Positions 25,066 through 33,623 of a stretch of DNA of 35,404 nt are shown here, in pieces. Source of the stretch: Flavobacterium sp. UBA6721 (GTDB lineage: Bacteria; Bacteroidota; Bacteroidia; Flavobacteriales; Flavobacteriaceae); NCBI GenBank assembly GCA_002454195.1, contig DKIJ01000037.1:1-35404 (forward strand), written 5' to 3'. The position numbers and the translations under genes are program-made. Position 1 is the first letter of the stretch. The number at the start of each line of letters is the position of its first letter. The notes below the pieces were generated by a model, which searched no databases, was not told the origin of the DNA, and saw only the letters and a program-made list of their open reading frames with translations.

Positions 25066-28000
25066 TTAAAAACTTCTAACAGCACGCACACTTTGCAAAG
25101 TACTCTTTGCTCCATAAACATTATCATAATCCTTTTGTAGACCATTAGTAAAAAATTGACCCCAGGCATAATTTAGATTTTGACCAGATGTACTACCTTC
25201 AGTAGAGCTCCAATAAAAAGTACCTGTAAAACCACCAATAGCTGTTTTATTTAAGTACAGTTTATTCAGCTCATCTTTACTTGGCAAATACCAATCATTA
25301 TAGCCTCCGCCATTATACGCTCTTGCCAAACCTGCTGCATAACTACTGGCTGTATCACCTTGGCTGGAAATAATAGTATTAGTATTTGCCAAACCTGTTC
25401 CAATAGCAGTCCCTGTTGCGCTCGTGATTATATTAACTGCATTTCTCCACTTAATTCCTGAACTTTGATCTGTTGTTGCTGCTATCAAACCGTGTTGTAC
25501 ATCTGGATCATACCCCGGATCTCCGGCTTGAAGGATATAAGCTACTATACCACCTCCATAACTATCTCCAATCGCTACTACTGATTTAGCTGCCTTAACT
25601 GTTCCATTTGGACTTAATCCATACAGTTTTCCTATCGCACCATTTTTATTAACATAATTTAAATTCATATTTGACAGTTGTCCATACTTATTAAGTATAG
25701 TAATGTTTGGCACTGTTAAATTTGCACTTATTGTAGTTCTGCTAAATAATGCATTGTCTGCTTGAGTAGCAGTAATAGTTGTTGTACCTGGTCCAATAAT
25801 TGTAACTGTTGATCCATTTATTGTTGCAACATTAGTATTACTAGAAGTATAAGTAAATAAACCTGTAACATTATTTGATGTTGGAGATTTTATAACATAA
25901 TTTCGATCAAAAACAGTTTTGGTTTCATTGAAAAAATTAGTTAATGTTGCTGGTACAATTGTAATTGATACTGTAATTTTTGCAGCATTAGAGGTAGCAG
26001 CATCACAAGTACCATTTGTTACCAAAACTCTATAAAATGTAGTGGTAGTTAAATTAGTAATTGTATAAGTAGAGCTAGTTGCACCCACTATATTAGTGTA
26101 ATTACTTCCATCAGTAGAAGATTGCCATTGAATCGTCCCTACAAAATCACTTAATGTCAATACATTACTATTTATATGAGAATAAACTGTAGTCGATCCA
26201 CTAATAGTTCCTGCTGCAAAAGAATTATTTACTGCAATTGTTCCAACAGAACTGTAAGTGTACCCACAGCTACCGCTAGTTACTTTAACTCGATACCTGG
26301 TCGTAGCAGTAATTCCTGAATAACTCAATGTTGTGCTTGTACTTGATGCGTTTGTCCATACCACACCATAGCCATCTGTAGAAACCTCCCATTGGTAGCT
26401 GGTTCCAGAAGCACCCGTTAAGGTCAATGTCCCTGAATTAGAACCTCCACAATAACTCACATTATTTACGGTACCTCCTACTGGATTTACCCCTGAAATG
26501 ACTGTCACTGGATATACATCTGTATATATACCTTCTCCACATGTACTATTTTGCACCATTGCTCTAAAGTAATAGGTGCCTATAGTACTTAATGATTGCG
26601 AAACAGTGTTGGTTGTTACATTAATATCATTAACGTTCGATGAAAAATCACTAACCGTTGAATATTGCCATTTGAGAATTGAACCAGTGTTCCCATTCAA
26701 GGTTAAGTTTGAATTCCCTCCTGAACATATTGTACTATTGCTTGATGAAATATTTCCAGTCACAGTAGTATTCACTGCAATTAAAACTACAGAACTGCTC
26801 AGACCAGAACAACCTGAGGTATTGACTACTACTCGATAATACCTAGGGATCGAAATATCATTTACAGTAATAGATGAAGCAGTTGTATTCCCTGCAATAC
26901 CAGCAGTTAAAAAATTATCCAAGGAATATTCCCAACGAACAATTGTTCCTCCACCACTATAGGTCAATGTCGTACTATTGGTACCTGCACAAACAGGAGC
27001 TGCTCCTGATATTGTTCCTACTGGAGATCCATTAATGCTAATATCTCGGGTAAAAGTGATATTATCAGAAACATTATCGGTAGACAAACCTCCATACTCC
27101 ACAATACTGGCAAACATTTTTCCATTGTCATAATCATTCCATTGTCCTGCCCCAGTGTACAAATGACCATAATCCTCATCTCCAGGGGTCTGGTTAAATG
27201 GCCACTCATTAGGTTCTCCATAGGCCCAATTATTATAAACACCTGCAATATTGTTTCCGGGCTTCAAGACATTATTTGAAGCATTTCCATTTCGCATTTG
27301 TGTTCCTTTTTCTGGCCCGGTAACCCAATGATAGTTTCCTTCTGAAAGCATTTGAGTAGAATATTTAGTATAACCAACTGCCGCATTAATCTGAACAGCA
27401 TTATCTGTTGCACCTATCCAAGTGTTATGACCAATTAAGGAATTGATATAACTATTTTCTGCTTGTGACGAAACGGTAACCAAATACCCTTGTCTACCAT
27501 AATAAGTTTTGGCAGCCGCTGCCGCTTTAGCACTTGTCCAACTTTGAAGTGTTGGCACATATTCATAATAATGGCCGTTAAATAAATTGAAAAATTTATC
27601 ACTCGGAAGAAAACTCACTTTTCTATTGGTTGGATAACAAGAAGATGTTGATTTTAAGGTCACTGTTCGAAGTAAAGCCTGCCAATTTGCTGCAGATGTC
27701 GAACCGGTGAAAGTTAAACTCCTAGAAGTGGTATTAAAAGGACCAACAGATATACCTGCAGGTAATGTTCCTGTGTAGCTGAGAATATCCCCATCAGTAT
27801 AATCACTCGTGATTGTAACCGTAAATCCGTCTATTGAACCATTCGAATTCACCACAATAGCATCATCAACTATGGTAGCGACATTATTATTCATTGTATT
27901 GACCGATGAGGTTCCATATACACCAAAAGTATTAGAATTGGACATAACAGTGATATTTGCTGTGGCTGAAGTTACTGCACCACAAGCACCATTGGTTACC

Positions 28001-30867
28001 AATACTCTATAAAAAGTAGTACTCGTCAAATTCGTCGCAGTATAGGTGGCTGATGTAGCACCCGATATTGTGGTAAAGGTTGAATTGTTTGTTGAGGATT
28101 GCCATACTATAGAACCTGAATAACCTGAAAGTGTCAATGTCGTACTATTAGTCCCAATAGTAACCGAAGTACCTCCACTGATACTTCCTGCAATCGAACC
28201 GATAGCCAATTTGATATCAAAAGAAGAAGAACCTGTACCATTAGTAACTGTCATTACTCCCGAATAAAATCCTACATTTAATCCCGCTGGAACAATTATT
28301 CCACTAACGTTTCCTGCTCCAGATACAAATGCATACGATGTAGTATCTTGATCGGTTAAACCAGCGCTATTGGCTGCATAATCCCAATCAATCGAATACG
28401 AATTAGGACTTCCTGCTGAAGCTGTATATGGTAAAGTAGTAGTTTGAGCACTTGCACTGTAGCACACTGAATTTACCATTCCGGTAGTAGTAACTGGAGT
28501 GGTAGTAATCGTAATTTTAACCGCATTACTATATTCTGTGGTACAACCACCACTAGTGACCATTGCTCTGAAAAAAGTAGTAGTAGCAACTGCTGAACTG
28601 GTAAATGTTTGAGAGGTTGTTCCGGTACCAGTGGCAGAGGTCCAACCTGTAAGACCATCCGTAGATTTTTGCCATACTATACTACCTGTATTCCCCGTCA
28701 AGGAAAGTGTAGGTTGCCCTCCACTTGCCATAAACAAATTGCTCGAGGATGCTGTACCAGCTACTGAAATCGGGCTAATTGTTATGGCACCAGACACACT
28801 ACTCTTGGTAAAACAACCGTTTGAGTTGGTTACTTCAACATAAAAATATTTCGTGCCAGGCACTGTAGTATCCGGCGTATAAGTGTTGGTAGTGGCTGTA
28901 CTAAAACTGGTAGCTTCAAGAGTTCCTCCTGAAGTACTTGCTGTAGAATTGCTATACCATTTGTAGCGGTATAAAGTGCCACTACCTGCAGAGGCAGTTA
29001 CTGATAAGGCTGTAACTGTACCATTAATACAAATAGCTTGCGTAGCAGCAGAAGGTTGGCTACTTATAACAGGCATCGCATTTACGGTAATAGCTCCTGA
29101 AACTTCACTTGTTACAGTAGCACCACTGGCTGTTGTACAGATTACATAGTAATAATATGGTCCTGCATCTGTAGGTGAAAAACTATTTGTTGTGGCCGTG
29201 GAAGTATTGGTTGCCACTAAAGTTCCACCAGTGTTTGATTGCGTACTATTTCTATACCATTTATAGTTATTAATAGTATCACCGCCACCATCAACAGAAA
29301 CGTTTAAAGATGATGAACCCGTACACATGGTTTGTGGATTTGGTGAAGGATTTAAATTAAATATTGGAGGGTTGTAAGAAACAGTTAGAGTAGCGGTAGT
29401 AGAACCGCTTGAAAAGTAACTATAGGCTGCTTGGTTAGCAGTAATAGTGGTTGTACCAACACCCACAATAGTAATTGTTGTTCCACTAATGGTCGCTACT
29501 GCTGGATTACTACTCGTATAGGTAAAGCTCCCTGCACTATTAGAACTAGGGGCTGTAATAGCAAAAGGAACATCATTATATACTTTATTAATATTATTAA
29601 AATTAGTTATTGTTGGAGGTTGCAACAAAGTGGTAAAATTCGTTGTTTGAACAGAAGTAAATACATTATTGACCCCATCATTGTACTTTGTTACCGCATA
29701 GACTGTATAAGCTGTATTTGGAGAAAGACCGGTAAAATTATAAGTAAGCGATACATTGGCAGTACTGGCAATCGAGCTACTAGAAATCACTGTACCGCCT
29801 GTATAATTGACACCTGCTTCAACTTGAGAAGCAGTTGGTACGGTTGATCCAGAAGGCACTAAAACATAACTAGTAGTACCACTTTGAGTAGCAGAATAGG
29901 AATAATCTGCTGAATTATAGGTAATGTTTTGTACCGCACTGGCTGCTTCTGCTACCTGGCGGATGATTTCAGTAATTTCTGATATTGTACCTGCAGCATA
30001 ATACCAATCTAATTCGTCACTTTGATTTGGAGACAAATCATTGAACCGTGAATAAATAACATACTGTCCATCGTTTGTCATACTTATGGCATTAGTTGAT
30101 GGATTTTCATTTGGCACACTGAATAAATTACTGTTATACTGTCTAATTGATGAATAGGCTCTCGAAGAATTACTGAACATCAAAATTGCCTCATTTCCTG
30201 AACTTACCTTGATGGCTTTTGCTTGTGTTGCCTGAGTTGGTATTATCGTAAAGGCACCATCAACTAAATTACCTCTCTCTTTAGTTGGTTGATCAGTTTG
30301 GCCTATCCAATCATCACGTGTACCCACCCAAAGTCTTACATTAGTTGCAGTAGTGGCGCTTAAATTAGTAATTTTTGTTTTTATCCGAAAGAAACCATCA
30401 GTTGACCCAAGCGTATAAGTGTTTTCGACAAGGAATAATTGAGTCCCAATAGTAATCTTTCCAGCCCATTTAATAACTCCCACACCATCGCCAGTGGATG
30501 CATTTGTGATTGTAAATCCGCTGTAATCGTAACTAGGATTAGTACCAGAAACAGGATCAGTAACAGAGGGATTTTCTACTAAACTTCCATTAGTATTCCA
30601 ATTATTAGTACCGTCACCACCAACTCCCCATTTAATGTCTAACGGAAGGGTGTTATAGGTTAATTTAGTCCAACCATTAGTATTATTGAAATAAAAAGGC
30701 TGTTGCATGTTACCCTGAGGGTTTATCGAATTTTCCGCTCCGTTTCCAATTCTTCTTTGTCCGTTATTTAAAATCCTATTAGTCTGCGCATTGATTTGAA
30801 AAGAAAACAGGAAAAAACCTAATACTATTTTGAAAACAATATTGGTTGGTGTAATTTTAAGAGTCAT
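25066..30867 (-). CDS. Giant Ig-like surface protein with C-type lectin-like and Lcl (DUF1566) domains
   Basis: The protein has 1933 residues. A signal peptide ends near residue 27 (FQINAQ). Residues about 30-305 form a beta-rich domain I cannot name (NGWTKLTYNTLPLDIKWGVG, RLWVGTRDDWIG). An FN3-like domain (about 310-415) and a BIG2-like domain (about 418-500, FTYTSSNPAVATISG) follow, then many Ig-like repeats of the type GSIVWQSSTNNSTFTTISG with TTFYRVLVTNG. A C-type lectin-like domain lies at about 1088-1260 (GHYYEYVPTLQSWTSAKAAA, NTWIGATDN, GEPNEWP, GQWNDYDNGKMFASIVEYGG). More Ig-like repeats, a second BIG2 (about 1685-1755) and a C-terminal Lcl/DUF1566 domain (GGGYNDWYLPSKDELNKLYL, FYWSSTE, SVRAVRSF) complete it. 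No type IX sorting domain is seen at the C-terminus. It probably works outside the cell in adhesion or glycan binding. It starts 15 bases after the small secreted-protein gene, so they share an operon. Confidence 0.88.
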   Translation of the reverse strand: MTLKITPTNIVFKIVLGFFLFSFQINAQTNRILNNGQRRIGNGAENSINPQGNMQQPFYFNNTNGWTKLTYNTLPLDIKWGVGGDGTNNWNTNGSLVENPSVTDPVSGTNPSYDYSGFTITNASTGDGVGVIKWAGKITIGTQLFLVENTYTLGSTDGFFRIKTKITNLSATTATNVRLWVGTRDDWIGQTDQPTKERGNLVDGAFTIIPTQATQAKAIKVSSGNEAILMFSNSSRAYSSIRQYNSNLFSVPNENPSTNAISMTNDGQYVIYSRFNDLSPNQSDELDWYYAAGTISEITEIIRQVAEAASAVQNITYNSADYSYSATQSGTTSYVLVPSGSTVPTASQVEAGVNYTGGTVISSSSIASTANVSLTYNFTGLSPNTAYTVYAVTKYNDGVNNVFTSVQTTNFTTLLQPPTITNFNNINKVYNDVPFAITAPSSNSAGSFTYTSSNPAVATISGTTITIVGVGTTTITANQAAYSYFSSGSTTATLTVSYNPPIFNLNPSPNPQTMCTGSSSLNVSVDGGGDTINNYKWYRNSTQSNTGGTLVATNTSTATTNSFSPTDAGPYYYYVICTTASGATVTSEVSGAITVNAMPVISSQPSAATQAICINGTVTALSVTASAGSGTLYRYKWYSNSTASTSGGTLEATSFSTATTNTYTPDTTVPGTKYFYVEVTNSNGCFTKSSVSGAITISPISVAGTASSSNLFMASGGQPTLSLTGNTGSIVWQKSTDGLTGWTSATGTGTTSQTFTSSAVATTTFFRAMVTSGGCTTEYSNAVKITITTTPVTTTGMVNSVCYSASAQTTTLPYTASAGSPNSYSIDWDYAANSAGLTDQDTTSYAFVSGAGNVSGIIVPAGLNVGFYSGVMTVTNGTGSSSFDIKLAIGSIAGSISGGTSVTIGTNSTTLTLSGYSGSIVWQSSTNNSTFTTISGATSATYTATNLTSTTFYRVLVTNGACGAVTSATANITVMSNSNTFGVYGTSSVNTMNNNVATIVDDAIVVNSNGSIDGFTVTITSDYTDGDILSYTGTLPAGISVGPFNTTSRSLTFTGSTSAANWQALLRTVTLKSTSSCYPTNRKVSFLPSDKFFNLFNGHYYEYVPTLQSWTSAKAAAAAKTYYGRQGYLVTVSSQAENSYINSLIGHNTWIGATDNAVQINAAVGYTKYSTQMLSEGNYHWVTGPEKGTQMRNGNASNNVLKPGNNIAGVYNNWAYGEPNEWPFNQTPGDEDYGHLYTGAGQWNDYDNGKMFASIVEYGGLSTDNVSDNITFTRDISINGSPVGTISGAAPVCAGTNSTTLTYSGGGTIVRWEYSLDNFLTAGIAGNTTASSITVNDISIPRYYRVVVNTSGCSGLSSSVVLIAVNTTVTGNISSSNSTICSGGNSNLTLNGNTGSILKWQYSTVSDFSSNVNDINVTTNTVSQSLSTIGTYYFRAMVQNSTCGEGIYTDVYPVTVISGVNPVGGTVNNVSYCGGSNSGTLTLTGASGTSYQWEVSTDGYGVVWTNASSTSTTLSYSGITATTRYRVKVTSGSCGYTYSSVGTIAVNNSFAAGTISGSTTVYSHINSNVLTLSDFVGTIQWQSSTDGSNYTNIVGATSSTYTITNLTTTTFYRVLVTNGTCDAATSNAAKITVSITIVPATLTNFFNETKTVFDRNYVIKSPTSNNVTGLFTYTSSNTNVATINGSTVTIIGPGTTTITATQADNALFSRTTISANLTVPNITILNKYGQLSNMNLNYVNKNGAIGKLYGLSPNGTVKAAKSVVAIGDSYGGGIVAYILQAGDPGYDPDVQHGLIAATTDQSSGIKWRNAVNIITSATGTAIGTGLANTNTIISSQGDTASSYAAGLARAYNGGGYNDWYLPSKDELNKLYLNKTAIGGFTGTFYWSSTEGSTSGQNLNYAWGQFFTNGLQKDYDNVYGAKSTLQSVRAVRSF

Positions 30868-30882
30868 ATTTATTTGTTTCTT

Positions 30883-31308
30883 TTAAATCGTATATTGAAG
30901 CACTTGCCATACCGAGTTCGTTTTTACAAAATCAATAGTAATAGGAATTGTAGTTTCCACACCATTACTAGTATAAGTAAAATAGTACCTAACAAACGCT
31001 TTATCATTATCAACATTCAATGTGAAGAAAATAAAAAAAGGTTTTGCAGGACTTAAGTCTGCTTTGGTAAGAAAGGAGATTCTCTTGCCATTCACAATGA
31101 GATTTTGAGAAAAATCAGCTCCCATGTTGTTGCCTAGAATATAATACTCCGTCATCAATACTTGAACTTGAGCAGGGATTTTATCTACCAGAGGCTGAAA
31201 AGTCAAACACTTTTGTACTAACTGGTCTTTATCAGAGGTAGTTACTTGGGATTGAGAATGGACAGTAACCATAACTAAAGACAAAAATAAAAAGTAAAGT
31301 TTTTTCAT
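30883..31308 (-). CDS. Small secreted protein of the fibre operon, unknown function
   Basis: A 141-residue protein from MKKLYFLFLSLVMVTVHSQS, a clear signal peptide with cleavage near residue 19-20. The mature part is an alpha/beta domain (TFQPLVDKIPAQVQVLMTEY, KAFVRYYFTYTSNGVETTIP, KTNSVWQVLQYTI) whose last strands resemble NTF2- or cystatin-like folds; I could not place it in a family. An in-frame ATG at 31347 would add 13 charged residues before the signal peptide and is unlikely. It lies directly upstream of the giant Ig-like gene and may be its chaperone, anchor or periplasmic partner; this is inferred from position only. Confidence 0.72.
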   Translation of the reverse strand: MKKLYFLFLSLVMVTVHSQSQVTTSDKDQLVQKCLTFQPLVDKIPAQVQVLMTEYYILGNNMGADFSQNLIVNGKRISFLTKADLSPAKPFFIFFTLNVDNDKAFVRYYFTYTSNGVETTIPITIDFVKTNSVWQVLQYTI

Positions 31309-31455
31309 ATTTTTTTTAAAAAATTTTTCAATATTAAAATGAAGCAATAGAATATTCCATTAATCGTTGCGAACACGTATTATTTATTTGACAAAGTAAT
31401 TCAAAAGACATTAACTTTTAATTAAGACTACATTTTCAATCACTCAAATGAAATA

Positions 31456-33588
31456 TTACTTAAAGTAATCCAATTGAATACGATCACCTACAGTTAATGT
31501 GTATGAACCATTGTTAGCAGGAACATATGTGATAGTAGTGCCACTCAATGAATAAGCCGTATTACTTATTCTGATACCATTAATAAACATTTTCACTTTA
31601 CTGTTTACTGATGGAGTTTGTGTCAATGTAAAACTGGTTTGTGCAGCTGTTGCTGTAAATTCATCTACTACATCTAGAACCGAAGCTGTTATCCAAACCA
31701 ATGTTCCGCTTCCCGTTGTAGATAATACTTGTCCGCTTGTACCGTGCGCTTTTGGATAGGTAACGGCATCTGCAGTTAAAGTTCCACTTGTTTTTACATT
31801 TATTACGCTTGTACTCCCCAACTGAATAGTGTTACTGGCTGTAACTACCGAATTATATCCAATAGCTGTAGCATTAGTCAAATCTCCAGAAGCTACATCA
31901 GCTCCAGAACCCAAGGCAGAATTTCCTATTCCAGATGTATTTGACAATAAAGCATTGTTACCAAAAGCTGCATTATAGCCCCCTGTTAAACTTTCAAAAA
32001 GAGATTTAGTACCCATAGCTGTGTTAAACCCTCCTGATGTATTTTTATTAAGAGATAAATAACCACTCGCTGTATTGTTGGATCCAATCGTATTTAATTG
32101 AATAGACTGCGCGCCAAAAGCAGCATTATTAATACCCGTAGTATTTGAATCAAGAGCCATAAAACCAGTTGCTGTATTTTGCCCACCCGTTGTATTTACT
32201 TTAAGTGCTCTTAATCCAATGGCAGTATTACGAGTGCCCGTTGTATTACTGGAAAGAGCTAGATTACCTAAAACTGTACTTTCTACAGTATCAGTACCAG
32301 TTCCTACAGTTAATCCGTGAACAATTGCATCACTGCTAAATGTTTTAACACCAGCAACTGTTTGGGCAGTTGTCAAATCCACAAAATTTTGGGTAGATGA
32401 ACCTGTTCCACCGTTTGCAATTGGTAAAATTCCTACTACTCCAGTTGTGAGTGGCAAGCCCGTAGCATTAGTCAAAGTTCCTGAAGCTGGTGTTCCCAGA
32501 ACTGGTGCGGTCATTACAGGTGCAGTCAAGGTTTTATTGGTAAGGGTTTCTGTTCCCGCCAAAGTGGCCAATGTCCCTGTTGTAGGCAAAGTAACATTTG
32601 TAGCAGCTGTTGCCGTTAATGTTTGTGAAAATGCACCTGCAGTTGCTAAAGTACTTCCATTAGCTAATGTTAAAGTTGCACTGGTTGTAGGAGCAGTTAT
32701 AGCCACTTTATTAATCGAAGTAGCCGTTGCCACACCCAAATCTGGTGTAACCAAAGTGGGAGCCGTGTCCATGACAAATTTAGTACCCGTTCCGGTTTGA
32801 GAAGCCACAGCCGTGGCATTTCCAACACTTGTAATTGGTCCGGTTAAATTGGCATTGGTTGTATTAGCTGCAGCCACAAAAGCAGTAGTAGCAAGTTGTG
32901 TTGTACTTGTTCCTGCGGTAGCTGTTGGTGCCGTTGGCGTTCCGGTCAAAGCTGGAGAGACAGATAAAACAACCGATCCTGTTCCTGTCTCGTCTGAAAC
33001 AACCCCAGCTAATTCAGCTGATGTAGTAGCTGAGAGCACACTCAATTTATCAGTTGTTACCACTAGTGTTTTTGAGGTCGGAATAGAAGTACCATTTACG
33101 CTAGTTGCCGTTGCCACACCCAGATTTGGTGTAACCAAAGTGGGAGCCGTATCCATAACAAATTTCGTACCCGTTCCGGTTTGAGATGCTACCGTAGTTG
33201 TATTACCAGAACTAGTTATAGGACCAGTTAAATTAGCATTGGTAGATACAGTAGCTGCATTACCAGTTATGTTTCCTGTTAAATTTCCTTTAAAAGTTTG
33301 CCAGGTGCCATTATATGATATCCTTAATTCTCCATCAGCCCCAACACCACAATCTGTACAATAAATCATCATACCTGATGTTGGACTTGTTATGGCGGCC
33401 ATTTGAGCAGCTGTCATACGAGGAAGTAAAAATCCCTTGGTGGTACTTTCTAATTCCAAAACAGCCTTAGGATCGATTGCATAGGGATTTCCTCCTATTT
33501 TCTGTGTCACCTGTGCTGAAACAGAGACTATAGAAAACCAAAAAATAATGGAAATGGCTACTCTTTTTAAAAATATAATAGGCCTCAT
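31456..33588 (-). CDS. Phage-tail-fibre/YadA-head-like secreted fibre protein
   Basis: The protein has 710 residues with a signal peptide (cleavage after VSVSAQ). The start domain carries [18 protein letters not shown], a phrase typical of Bacteroidota fibre proteins. The shaft is built of tail-fibre-like repeats ([66 protein letters not shown]). A YadA/collagen-head-like run follows at about residues 435-575, with units of the form G.NTA.G..AL..NT. A beta-rich tip ends it ([20 protein letters not shown] to RIQLDYFK). No C-terminal membrane barrel is present, so it is not a classical trimeric autotransporter. It follows the coiled-coil fibre gene by 35 bases. The function as a trimeric surface fibre or adhesin is inferred. 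Confidence 0.85.
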   Translation of the reverse strand: MRPIIFLKRVAISIIFWFSIVSVSAQVTQKIGGNPYAIDPKAVLELESTTKGFLLPRMTAAQMAAITSPTSGMMIYCTDCGVGADGELRISYNGTWQTFKGNLTGNITGNAATVSTNANLTGPITSSGNTTTVASQTGTGTKFVMDTAPTLVTPNLGVATATSVNGTSIPTSKTLVVTTDKLSVLSATTSAELAGVVSDETGTGSVVLSVSPALTGTPTAPTATAGTSTTQLATTAFVAAANTTNANLTGPITSVGNATAVASQTGTGTKFVMDTAPTLVTPDLGVATATSINKVAITAPTTSATLTLANGSTLATAGAFSQTLTATAATNVTLPTTGTLATLAGTETLTNKTLTAPVMTAPVLGTPASGTLTNATGLPLTTGVVGILPIANGGTGSSTQNFVDLTTAQTVAGVKTFSSDAIVHGLTVGTGTDTVESTVLGNLALSSNTTGTRNTAIGLRALKVNTTGGQNTATGFMALDSNTTGINNAAFGAQSIQLNTIGSNNTASGYLSLNKNTSGGFNTAMGTKSLFESLTGGYNAAFGNNALLSNTSGIGNSALGSGADVASGDLTNATAIGYNSVVTASNTIQLGSTSVINVKTSGTLTADAVTYPKAHGTSGQVLSTTGSGTLVWITASVLDVVDEFTATAAQTSFTLTQTPSVNSKVKMFINGIRISNTAYSLSGTTITYVPANNGSYTLTVGDRIQLDYFK
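32723..33242 (-). repeat. Internal 128-codon duplication in the fibre gene
   Basis: Two copies of about 136 bases (32723-32858 and 33107-33242) are spaced exactly 384 bases apart and keep the frame. Both encode the stretch from NLTGPITS to [13 protein letters not shown]. The copies differ at roughly one base in seven in the part checked by eye, more in the outer portion, so the duplication is not very recent. Confidence 0.7.
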
Positions 33589-33623
33589 ATTATTTTGTTT
33601 AATGTTGTTAAAATATAATCTTA

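Noticed and set aside
29431..29847. Plus-strand 138-codon frame with many cysteines and isoleucines
   Set aside because: It is antisense to the Ig-like gene and has low-complexity text with no family resemblance.
32447..33184. Two long open frames on the plus strand opposite the fibre gene
   Set aside because: They are antisense to the repetitive, stop-poor fibre gene; their valine/alanine-rich text mirrors the threonine/alanine codons of the true gene and has no start signals.
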